Positions 1-6,072 of a stretch of DNA of 8,871 bases are shown here, piece after piece. A program made the translations under genes and the position numbers. Positions within the stretch are counted from its first letter, which is position 1. Every line of letters begins with the position of its first letter. The stretch is taken from positions 1-8,871 of the forward strand of contig CAZLBV010000232.1 of the NCBI GenBank assembly GCA_964557845.1, written 5' to 3'. Source of the stretch: CAZLBV01 sp964557845 (lineage in GTDB: Bacteria > Acidobacteriota > Aminicenantia > Aminicenantales > Aminicenantaceae). The notes below the pieces were generated by a model. The model was not told the origin of the DNA. It did not search any database and worked only from the letters and a program-made list of their open reading frames with translations.

Positions 1-1
1 G

Positions 2-688
2 AAATTTTTTTCTGAATGATTCTGAAGTAAAGAATAAAGCACCAATATGTCCGGTTGCTCCCCATTTATGAACAGATGCGGAAAGAACATCGATATGCAT
101 TTTTTTTGTATCGATCGAGAAAATGGGAAATCCCTGGGTGGCATTTACTATATGGAGGATTTTCCTCTTTTTTAATTCCCGGCCGAGTGTAGCTAAATCC
201 TGCCTGAAACCGGTGGCGTATTGAACTTGAGATGTGATTACTGCAGCGGTTTTTTCATCTGTGCGGGAAAGGATCGATTCTACTGAATAACGTCCCTGAA
301 AGGGTTCAACGTATTTCATGGAGATGCCCTGGTGTTCCCATCCAACCGTGGAAGCCGGGAACTCATCCTGCATGGAAACGATGTTGAAAGATTTTCTTAT
401 GCTCTGTTTAAACGATAAAGCCAAAAGAGACATGACTTGAGAAGTGCTGGGCAAAAAAGTAATGTTATCTGCTTTGGAATTTATCATGCTGGCAATAGAG
501 GCACAGAGATGTTTGAATTTTTCCATATCTTTTTCCCAGTGAATATCCCCGAACTGGTTAATGACTTTATAGTTATCTATAATATTCTGATATACAGGGT
601 TAGGCAGGGGGGACATGCCGGCGCTTTGAAAATAAACAATATTTTTAGTGACCGGAAAGTCTTCCCTTATTCTATTCCAATCTGTCAT
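2..688 (-). CDS. Class V PLP-dependent aminotransferase (partial, C-terminus beyond left edge)
   Basis: The minus frame stays open from ATG 688 to the window edge (229 residues, no stop), so this is the N-terminal half to two thirds of a class V aminotransferase (family usually 370-420 residues; it includes cysteine desulfurases, isopenicillin-N-epimerase-like and kynureninase-like enzymes). Family marks are a FPVTKNIVYFQSAG start (residues 11-24), the FLPSTSQ cofactor-phosphate region (78-84), DEFPAS (108-113), ITSQVQY (151-157) and the SVHKWG motif whose Lys208 should form the PLP Schiff base. The residue that normally contacts the pyridine nitrogen is Asp in a DxxQ motif; here it reads VNATQG, with Asn182. 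The start is supported by GGGAG seven bases upstream. It is transcribed divergently from the propeller gene. The family is clear; substrate cannot be told. The plus-strand open frame at 437-712 is its antisense shadow. Confidence 0.9.
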   Translation of the reverse strand, partial: MTDWNRIREDFPVTKNIVYFQSAGMSPLPNPVYQNIIDNYKVINQFGDIHWEKDMEKFKHLCASIASMINSKADNITFLPSTSQVMSLLALSFKQSIRKSFNIVSMQDEFPASTVGWEHQGISMKYVEPFQGRYSVESILSRTDEKTAAVITSQVQYATGFRQDLATLGRELKKRKILHIVNATQGFPIFSIDTKKMHIDVLSASVHKWGATGHIGALFFTSESFRKKF

Positions 689-1008
689 TTTAGATCTCCC
701 ATTTTAACTTGAATGATTCATAAACATTGCTGATATTTATCAACAACAAATAATTTCGTAAAAATTAGCATAATACTTCTTTCTTGTTTTCCATGCAACA
801 CACATATCTCATTTAAACATTCCCCCTTTTTACTTAACACACAAAACGTATGGTTAAATGATATTTTTTATTTTCTTCTGCTCCATGATTCAAAAAAAAG
901 GATAAACTTATAAATCTTATGCTTTTGACTTCAGTTTTGAAAAGTGCTATTTCTTTAAAAACATATAATAATATTTGAGAGACTATAAGATATATTTGGA
1001 GGCACTTA
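689..1008. other. AT-rich divergent intergenic region
   Basis: This 320-base gap separates two genes transcribed away from each other and should hold promoters for both. It is strongly AT-rich with many short A and T runs, and no open frame in it looks protein-like. On the minus strand a possible promoter for the aminotransferase gene is TTGCAT (798-793) and TATTAT (775-770) with a 17-base spacer; only half of the -35 bases fit. No terminator, inverted repeat or riboswitch-like structure was recognised. Confidence 0.5.
964..969 (+). promoter_or_regulatory. Candidate -10 box for the propeller/beta-barrel genes
   Basis: An exact TATAAT lies 39 bases before ATG 1009, a sensible distance for a short 5' leader. 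There is no good -35 at 16-18 bases; the nearest is TTGAAA at 937-942 with a long 21-base spacer. A separate pair, TTGACT (925-930) with TATTTC (948-953) at 17 bases, is an alternative. This is a weak prediction. Confidence 0.35.
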
Positions 1009-2391
1009 ATGATAGCAATTAGAAAATTGATCGTATTTCTGTTTTTAATCCTGTCAAATTTGGTTTATATAAATGGTCAATGGGTGAGACAATTCAGTGA
1101 GGCAGGAAGTGAATATCCCAGAGTCATATTTGCAAACAGTGATAGGTCTATAGTATTTGCCGGACATACTGAAATAGACAACAATAACGGATATAGTTGG
1201 ATCTTGAAATTATCCCAAGATGGAGAAAAGCTTGGAATAAATTCTTATAAGATCGGATGGGATACTCCTAATTCCAAGGATGAGATCTTAGATGTTTATA
1301 ATGATGATGAGGGCTTTTTTATATTTGCAGGAAACACAGAGGCCTATCCGGAATATGCCACATCCGCGACCAAACAGATGATGCTTTACAAGGTATCCTA
1401 TGAGGGAGATATCGTTTGGGCTAAGGTTATCGGCAGTGTTTTAAGCAGTTCTTTTATTGATGTATACGGCACACCTGATGGAGGCTGTATTGCTGCCGGA
1501 TATTTCTATTCCACTATTTCAGGCAGTAAAGATGTAATACTGGTAAAACTGGATCCAGATGGTGAGATAGAATGGCAAAGATCATATGGAGGAACGGGAA
1601 GTGATGAACCTTGCGATGTTTATCCAACCGATGATGGGGGCTATATATTCGCAGCAAAGACTTATTCATTTTATCCTTTTAATGGCGATTTCTGGCTGGT
1701 CAAAGTGAACGAATTGGGAGATGTGGAATGGGAAAAAACTTATGGTAGAAATAGTGAGGACACGATCTACAGCTTTGATATAACCGATGATGGGGGGTAT
1801 ATAATGGCTGGAGAATCATTTATCGGAGATTTAGGAAACAGCGATATCTGGATACTGAAATTGTCCTCGTCCGGGGATATCCTTTGGCAGAAAGCATATA
1901 CTCAGGGAGAGAAATCTCGAGCCGATTGCATAATTGCTTTGCCAGAAGGGGGATACGTTGTGGCTGGTTCACTTAAGGAAAAAGAGCGAAAGGAAATTGT
2001 TTTTTTTAAGCTTTCAGAGCAGGGTGAAATAATCTGGCAAAAAAAGTTTTCCAGATCCCTTCCTAATGAAGAAATTTCCAATGATTCAGCAGTAAGTATT
2101 GTTCAGTCAATTGACGGGGGATATGGGGTTCTCGGATTAATTGAAACTACACAAAAATCCGAGAAATATGTTTTGGTAATTAAAACACTGGCCAATGGTG
2201 ATCTAAGCAACTGCAGTTATTTAAATGATAGTTTACTTTCTGTTGTCAATACAAATATTGCCCCCAGTGAATCCTCTTCGGAGATAGCTACACCAGTTTT
2301 CTTCGAGCATAATGTTCAAGTAATACCAGCTTCAACAGATTTTAATACTTGGATTTTATGTCCCTATAAGAAAAATATTATTAGAAGGTAA
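1009..2391 (+). CDS. Secreted seven-repeat beta-propeller-like protein
   Basis: A 460-residue exported protein. Residues 1-23 form a signal peptide (positive start, hydrophobic core, likely cleavage near NG|Q), with no lipobox. The rest contains seven repeats of 52-56 residues, each built around a DGGY-x-x-AG strand followed by a D-x-W-x-x-K-L strand, a DG turn and an IxWQKxYG strand. The DGGY-type anchors fall near residues 48, 103, 156, 208, 260, 312 and 368. Seven units of this size fit a closed seven-bladed propeller, a fold mostly used for binding, although no ligand or catalytic site is evident. The C-terminal 60 residues are outside the repeats and contain two cysteines (402, 451); no sorting domain or membrane anchor is seen. 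The start is fixed by GGAGG at 998-1002, six bases upstream. The beta-barrel gene follows closely. Function is unknown. Confidence 0.85.
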   Translation: MIAIRKLIVFLFLILSNLVYINGQWVRQFSEAGSEYPRVIFANSDRSIVFAGHTEIDNNNGYSWILKLSQDGEKLGINSYKIGWDTPNSKDEILDVYNDDEGFFIFAGNTEAYPEYATSATKQMMLYKVSYEGDIVWAKVIGSVLSSSFIDVYGTPDGGCIAAGYFYSTISGSKDVILVKLDPDGEIEWQRSYGGTGSDEPCDVYPTDDGGYIFAAKTYSFYPFNGDFWLVKVNELGDVEWEKTYGRNSEDTIYSFDITDDGGYIMAGESFIGDLGNSDIWILKLSSSGDILWQKAYTQGEKSRADCIIALPEGGYVVAGSLKEKERKEIVFFKLSEQGEIIWQKKFSRSLPNEEISNDSAVSIVQSIDGGYGVLGLIETTQKSEKYVLVIKTLANGDLSNCSYLNDSLLSVVNTNIAPSESSSEIATPVFFEHNVQVIPASTDFNTWILCPYKKNIIRR

Positions 2392-2466
2392 TTAGACTGA
2401 TTAGTAATTATCGGATATCATCCCTAATGAAGGAATTCAGCCAGAATGAAAAGCAAGGAGATTCCA

Positions 2467-3105
2467 ATGAAAAAAGTAGTTTTATGGATTTTGATGATTA
2501 TGGTTATTCCTCTGTCTGAATTAGATGCGGAGAGTTTTAAAACCCATATAACACTTACTGGAGGTGTAAATCACCATTTTGAGTATGGGTCAGTTGACGA
2601 TTATGCTCCCGGAGAAAACAGTTTTCCTGTAATGCCGACCCATACTCCGTCAAGTATTGGCCTCAGTTTTGCTTACTTTTTTAACCGTTCCATTGGAATA
2701 GAGGTAGATGGTCGCATGTCTTCATCTTCTCAGGTCACACTAACTGATCCTTCGGATATGGATACGGTTGAAGTGGATACCGCAAGACATTTTTCTTTAA
2801 CATTTAATGTCCTTTATCAGAAGCTTTTTGGGAGATTCAATCCATATCTTGCTGTTGGGGCAGGTTTCGACCGGTTGTCTGCTGAAGACCAGATCTTAGA
2901 ATCTGCTTATGGCTATGAGATCGTCATGTTGGCTCCTCCTGAAGGTGAGAGGATTGATTTTATTGTAGGAGCAGGAGGAGGTGTAAATTATTTCATATTC
3001 AAGAATGTAGGATTACGATTGGATATTCGTTATTTCATCATTTTCGATGATCCCCAGAATGTTAGAACGGTCAGCCTGAAAGCCGGGCTGTGCCTTAGGA
3101 TCTAA
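2467..3105 (+). CDS. Small outer-membrane beta-barrel protein
   Basis: A 212-residue protein with a signal peptide (MKK, hydrophobic core to about residue 19, cleavage near DAE) and then alternating polar/hydrophobic strands typical of small OmpA/OmpW-like barrels. Examples are SIGLSFAYFF, HFSLTFNVLY, NPYLAVGAGF (125-134) and the glycine-rich DFIVGAGGGVNYFIF hairpin (164-178), followed by GLRLDIRYFIIF and a final strand ending LCLRI. The last residue is Ile, not the usual aromatic. I prefer ATG 2467 over the upstream ATG 2446 because AAGGAG (2455-2460) stands six bases before it and the signal peptide then begins with MKK. It lies 75 bases after the propeller gene with no terminator between, so the two may be co-transcribed and both act at the cell envelope. 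The exact role is unknown; the barrel assignment rests on strand pattern only. Confidence 0.75.
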   Translation: MKKVVLWILMIMVIPLSELDAESFKTHITLTGGVNHHFEYGSVDDYAPGENSFPVMPTHTPSSIGLSFAYFFNRSIGIEVDGRMSSSSQVTLTDPSDMDTVEVDTARHFSLTFNVLYQKLFGRFNPYLAVGAGFDRLSAEDQILESAYGYEIVMLAPPEGERIDFIVGAGGGVNYFIFKNVGLRLDIRYFIIFDDPQNVRTVSLKAGLCLRI

Positions 3106-3153
3106 TTCCATTTTTAGAAAGCAATTGAATAAAATAGGATTATAGTGGGATTA

Positions 3154-3353
3154 TTAGTATCCTCTTCTGTGCAGATTATGATTAAGAGCTGACATAAAGC
3201 TGCGTGCGATTCTACCTCCATGTTCCAAGAGATCTAGATATTGTTCTTTTTGGAGTACTTTGCAATCCACATAGATCCTACTACTGGATTCGCTTATTAT
3301 GATGGAATAGCGGGGCGACTGAAAAGGTTTACATAATCTGATATTATTGCATC
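3154..3353 (-). CDS. Possible small minus-strand gene or remnant, unassigned
   Basis: Between the beta-barrel gene and rlmD, the minus strand holds an open frame ending at TAA 3156-3154. It can be extended back to a TTG at 3396 inside rlmD, but its first residues there are only antisense to the methyltransferase. The remainder reads like real protein: YSIIISESSSRIYVDCKVLQ followed by DLLEHGGRIARSF and a basic end, NLHRRGY. No good ATG or ribosome site is visible (GTG or TTG codons inside would be needed), and no family is recognised. It could be a short hypothetical gene, the tail of a decayed gene, or chance. Left end is the stop; right end is only where rlmD begins. Confidence 0.2.
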
Positions 3354-3361
3354 TTAAGAAA

Positions 3362-4593
3362 ATGATGGAAATAAAGCTGGCCCAGATTGCGTACAACGGC
3401 CTTGCTCTTGGTCGATCGAATGGAAAAATTTATTTTGTTCCCTATGCTCTTCCCGGAGAGAGGGTGATGATTGAGGTAGTGAAGGAGAAAAAGGATTGGG
3501 TCTATGCAGAATTAAACAAAGTGATCGATCCTTCTCCCCATAGAATAACACCCACATGCCCCTATTTTGGGCCATCTGGCTGCGGTGGGTGCCATTGGCA
3601 GCACATCGATTACGGAACACAGTTGGAATTTAAAACCCAAATAGTAAAGGATCAGTTCATAAGGATCGGAGGTTTCAAGAACCCAAAAGTTAAACCGACA
3701 CTTCCAGTAGGCCTGCAATGGGGATATCGAAACCACGTTCAGTTTCATCCTGCACTTGATGGCTGGGGTTTTGTGGGAGCAAAAAAAATGATGTAATTAA
3801 AATTTCCCAATGCCCTTTATTACATCCTGTTCTCAATGATCTGTTTCAACAGATCAAAGTCGAGAATAAGGGATTAAAGAAACTTTCTTTGCGCGCAGGA
3901 GTAAAAACGGGCCGCAAATTGATCATTGTGGAAAGCAGAGAAAGTATACCGATCAAGGCAGATTCTTTTTTACAAGGCTCCTTTGTGCAGGTTTTTCCTG
4001 ACAAGACTCATCTTGTTCATGCCGGGAAGGACTATATGTATGAAGAGATAGAAGGAATGAATGTCCGGGTGTCCCGGGAGAGTTTTTTTCAAGTAAATAC
4101 AGCCGGTGCCGAATTTTTAGTTAAACTCGTGCGAAAATATCTTGCATTGGGTGGAAAAGAGATTATTCTAGATCTTTATTCTGGGGTGGGGTTGTTTAGT
4201 TTATGCCTGGCTCGTGAGGTCAGTAGAGTGTTTGCGGTTGAATCTTTATTGCCTGCGGTTGAAGATTTCCGTTTTAATATCCGGTCTCAGAAAATAGAAA
4301 ATATTTTAGTCTATCAAAAGTTTGTCAATACTGTCTTAAATGAATTTAAAGAAAAGGTTGATGCGATTGTGCTTGACCCTCCCAGAAGAGGGTGCGGTCC
4401 GAATATAATGAAAAAACTGTCCAGATTAAGCCCTAAGCGTATTGTTTATGTGTCCTGTGATCCGTCGACCCTGGCAAGGGATTCAGGATATTTGAGAGCA
4501 TCAGGTTACCATTTGAAGGAAGCGCAGCCTCTGGACTTTTTCCCACAAACTTATCACATTGAGACGGTTGCACTATTCGTACCGGAACCTTGA
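3362..4593 (+). CDS. rlmD: RlmD/RumA-like 23S rRNA uracil-5 methyltransferase, frame interrupted at an A8 run
   Basis: A TrmA-family SAM-dependent RNA (uracil-C5) methyltransferase. In-frame reading stops at TAA 3794-3796; stepping back one base at the A8 run (3781-3788) opens the frame to TGA 4593, giving 410 residues against about 430-460 for the family. In order: an N-terminal TRAM RNA-binding domain (1-58); Fe-S cysteines 66, 74 and 77 (CPYFGPSGCGGC) plus Cys151 in SQCPLLHP, which lies just after the break; FFQVN (242-246); SAM loop DLYSGVGLFS (271-280); DPPRRG (339-344); the catalytic VSCDPSTLARD with Cys366; and HIETV (399-403). Apart from the single base everything is intact, so the lesion is recent, a sequence error, or bypassed. 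The Fe-S cysteines favour an RlmD-like rRNA enzyme over tRNA TrmA; the exact uridine is not certain. ATG 3362 or 3365 is chosen over TTG 3347; ribosome-site support is weak for all three. Confidence 0.85.
3781..3826 (+). other. Frame-break site: A_AAA_AAA heptamer plus inverted repeat
   Basis: The upstream frame reads GCA AAA AAA ATG ATG TAA, so A AAA AAA at 3781-3787 is in the exact phase of a -1 slippery heptamer. A slip leads straight into the conserved N-D-V-I-K-I-S-Q-C continuation. GGGAG (3775-3779) lies one base upstream and could act like a Shine-Dalgarno stimulator, though that spacing is closer than in dnaX. Downstream, GATGTAAT (3790-3797) is perfectly complementary to ATTACATC (3819-3826), loop 21 bases; the stem covers the stop codon. 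The stem is AT-rich and starts only two bases after the heptamer, closer than usual. A homopolymer error is an equally good explanation. Confidence 0.4.
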
Positions 4594-4647
4594 ATCAGTT
4601 TTTCAAGTGATGACACTAAATCCATTTATATTACATTAATAACTTTC

Positions 4648-4675
4648 TTGACATGAGAAAAAAATATCCTATAAT
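4648..4675 (+). promoter_or_regulatory. Consensus sigma-70 promoter for the asd-lysC leader
   Basis: TTGACA (4648-4653) and TATAAT (4670-4675) both match the consensus in all six positions, with a 16-base spacer. Transcription should start near 4682, giving a leader of about 278 bases before the asd ATG. No other pair in this window fits as well. A strong promoter feeding a long structured leader with a terminator suggests that control acts after initiation. Confidence 0.85.
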
Positions 4676-4691
4676 GCAGTTAAATACGAGG

Positions 4692-4766
4692 ATGAAAAAA
4701 GACGTAATTATGATTTTTCTCAACCAAATGATAATGCCCTGCCCGAATACGGGCTCATCCTTGTAA
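4692..4766 (+). CDS. Possible 24-residue leader peptide
   Basis: ATG 4692 opens a 24-codon frame ending at TAA 4764-4766, in the loop of the 12-bp inverted repeat, so a ribosome translating it would cover the repeat's left arm. The peptide begins MKKDVIMIF and contains four Met (1, 7, 13, 15) and two Lys. Against it: GAGG (4688-4691) abuts the start with no spacer, and there is no run of Lys, Thr or Met codons as in classic attenuators. It begins about ten bases after the predicted transcription start. Confidence 0.2.
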   Translation: MKKDVIMIFLNQMIMPCPNTGSSL

Positions 4767-4783
4767 TTCTTCCCGTATTCGGG
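4742..4783. repeat. 12-bp perfect inverted repeat with partly palindromic arms
   Basis: CCCGAATACGGG (4742-4753) and CCCGTATTCGGG (4772-4783) are exact reverse complements separated by 18 bases; each arm also has CCCG/CGGG ends that could fold on themselves. The arm centres are 30 bases apart, about three DNA turns, so as DNA they could be paired operator sites; as RNA they form the most GC-rich hairpin in the leader. The loop segment TCATCCTTG (4755-4763) is complementary, with one G-U pair, to CGAGGATGA (4687-4695), allowing a pseudoknot. No T-run follows, so it is not an intrinsic terminator. GGATATATCC (4782-4791), a perfect palindrome, overlaps the right end. Confidence 0.85.
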
Positions 4784-4899
4784 ATATATCCGCTAATAAC
4801 CCATAAATTCCTTTTAGAGTAATACCCTTCTGATTTTATTTGATGGCAGAAGTTGTATTTCAACTCTTCTTTAATGGAATTTATAGTTCGGTTCCCAGT

Positions 4900-4926
4900 A
4901 AAGGAAAGAAATAAGCTTTCCTTTTT
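4900..4926 (+). terminator. Intrinsic terminator inside the asd leader
   Basis: AAAGGAAAG (4900-4908) and CTTTCCTTT (4916-4924) make a perfect 9-bp stem with a seven-base loop, and the 3' arm runs into a T5 tract (4922-4926). It is only 33 bases before asd ATG 4960 and downstream of the leader promoter, the position expected for attenuation rather than for ending the previous gene. The stem has only three G-C pairs and the T-tract is short, so termination would be moderate, which suits a regulated site. Confidence 0.6.
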
Positions 4927-4959
4927 AATTCAGGTTTTAAAGCTATAAGGAAAAATAAA

Positions 4960-6060
4960 ATGAGAGCAAAAAAAATAAAAAAATTGAAAGCAGCAGTCTT
5001 GGGCTGTACAGGCCTTGTTGGGCAGCAGTTCATTCAAATATTAGACAATCATCCCTATTTTGAAATCAGATTGTTGACGGCATCTGAAAAATCAGCCGGA
5101 ATGAAATATAAAGAATCCATAAACTGGTCATTGGGAGGAGAGGTCCCTTTATCGGTAGAAAAAGTTGTGATCAAGGATACTTCGATTGAATCTGTATGTA
5201 AAAGCAATGTGGATGTAGTTTTTAGTGCTTTGCCTTCAGCAGTTGCAGAAAATATAGAGATCCCATTGGCTGAAAAAGGGTTGTTTATCTTTTCAAATGC
5301 AGGCGCCAACCGGTCGAGGCCGGATGTTCCGATAGTGATTCCTGAGGTCAATCCCGATCATCTGGAATTGGTACGCTCCCGGGTAAAGAATGGTAAAGGT
5401 TTCGTTATCACCAATTCGAATTGTTCTACTTCCGGACTGGTGATGGCTTTGGCTCCTCTTATCGAACTAGGGATAAGGAATGTTTTTGTGTCGACCTATC
5501 AAGCTATTTCCGGTGCAGGACGAAAAGGGTTAGCCTCGATCGACATTCATGAAAATGTTATTCCATTTATTAAGGAAGAAGAAGAAAAAATTGAAAGGGA
5601 GACACGGAAGATTTTCGGATGGCTGGAAAATGGGTCGATCCGGGAGATGAGCATAGATGTATTTGCCGGCTGCTGCCGGGTTCCTGTACGGGACGGACAT
5701 CTTCAGAATGTAATGGTCGATCTAGAGGAGGAGGTCAGTGTTGATGTCATTTCACAAACCATGGAATCATTTCGTTCAATTCCTCAGTCTCTTAGGTTGC
5801 CGACCGCACCTGAAAAGCCATTAATAGTCAGACATGAAAATAATCGGCCTCAGCCCCATCTGGACAGGCTGGCAGGAACTCCTGTAAGGGCGCAGGGAAT
5901 GTCTGTTAGTATAGGGAGAATTAGAAAAAAAGGTAAAAGGCTGCTTTTTACCTTGCTCGTTCATAATACCATTAGGGGAGCAGCCGGCACTTGTGTTTTG
6001 AATGCAGAATTAGCCCTTCTAAAAAATATCCTCAACAATGTTAACTATCAGGATAGATAA
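4960..6060 (+). CDS. asd: Aspartate-semialdehyde dehydrogenase, archaeal/fungal type
   Basis: Reduces L-aspartyl-4-phosphate to L-aspartate 4-semialdehyde with NADPH, the second step toward lysine, threonine, methionine and diaminopimelate; cytosolic. At 366 residues it has the usual family length. The nucleotide loop GCTGLVG is at 15-21 after a short basic extension; the catalytic Cys155 lies in TNSNCSTSG; SGAGRKG (184-190), VPVRDGHL with the likely catalytic His247, and NRPQPHLDR (295-303) follow; the end has GRIRKKG and HNTIRGAAGTCVLNAE (335-350). NRPQP..DR, VNPDHLELV and the overall layout belong to the archaeal/fungal branch of the family rather than the E. coli branch. TAAGGA (4946-4951) stands eight bases before ATG. 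The gene is preceded by the structured leader and followed after 12 bases by lysC, so the two steps that make aspartate semialdehyde are co-expressed. Confidence 0.95.
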   Translation: MRAKKIKKLKAAVLGCTGLVGQQFIQILDNHPYFEIRLLTASEKSAGMKYKESINWSLGGEVPLSVEKVVIKDTSIESVCKSNVDVVFSALPSAVAENIEIPLAEKGLFIFSNAGANRSRPDVPIVIPEVNPDHLELVRSRVKNGKGFVITNSNCSTSGLVMALAPLIELGIRNVFVSTYQAISGAGRKGLASIDIHENVIPFIKEEEEKIERETRKIFGWLENGSIREMSIDVFAGCCRVPVRDGHLQNVMVDLEEEVSVDVISQTMESFRSIPQSLRLPTAPEKPLIVRHENNRPQPHLDRLAGTPVRAQGMSVSIGRIRKKGKRLLFTLLVHNTIRGAAGTCVLNAELALLKNILNNVNYQDR

Positions 6061-6072
6061 AGGAGTGTGTCG

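Larger units (their letters stand above)
4682..4959 (+). promoter_or_regulatory. Structured 5' leader of asd-lysC: candidate riboswitch or attenuator
   Basis: Seen directly: a 12-bp inverted repeat (4742-4753 with 4772-4783); a perfect 9-bp long-range helix, ATAAATTCC (4803-4811) with GGAATTTAT (4876-4884); inside it CTTCTG (4827-4832) with CAGAAG (4847-4852) and GTTG (4852-4855) with CAAC (4861-4864), a three-way-junction-like layout; and a terminator at 4900-4926. TTCCTTT (4808-4814) is complementary to the terminator's 5' arm AAAGGAA (4900-4906) but shares bases 4808-4811 with the 9-bp helix, so the two pairings exclude each other. The asd ribosome site AAGGAAA (4947-4953) can also pair with the terminator's 3' arm (4917-4923). 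This is the logic of a two-state transcription switch. I see no T-box GGTGG core and no recognisable lysine or SAM riboswitch core. The ligand, if any, is unknown; a lysine, threonine or methionine signal would suit the genes. A stand-alone small RNA ending at 4926 is the alternative. Confidence 0.6.

Noticed and set aside
437..712. 91-residue plus-strand open frame
   Set aside because: Antisense to the clearly coding class V aminotransferase on the minus strand; no family features.
991..998. TATATTTG resembling a Bacteroidetes-type TAnnTTTG -7 box
   Set aside because: It runs into the ribosome-binding site 11 bases before the ATG, leaving no room for a 5' end.
3354..3748. Two minus-strand open frames opposite rlmD (3354-3620, 3512-3748)
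   Set aside because: Antisense shadows of the TRAM and Fe-S region, which has clear motifs on the plus strand.
4589..4607. CTTGAA/TTCAAG inverted repeat at the end of rlmD as a terminator
   Set aside because: Only six base pairs with two G-C pairs and no T-tract after it.
4682..4900. Known lysine riboswitch, SAM riboswitch or T-box
   Set aside because: I could not find the lysine-riboswitch GAGGTGCGAAC-like core, a SAM-type core or the T-box GGTGGNACC; a very divergent member cannot be excluded by eye.
5055..5351. 98-residue minus-strand open frame
   Set aside because: Antisense to the asd coding sequence, whose motifs run through this segment.
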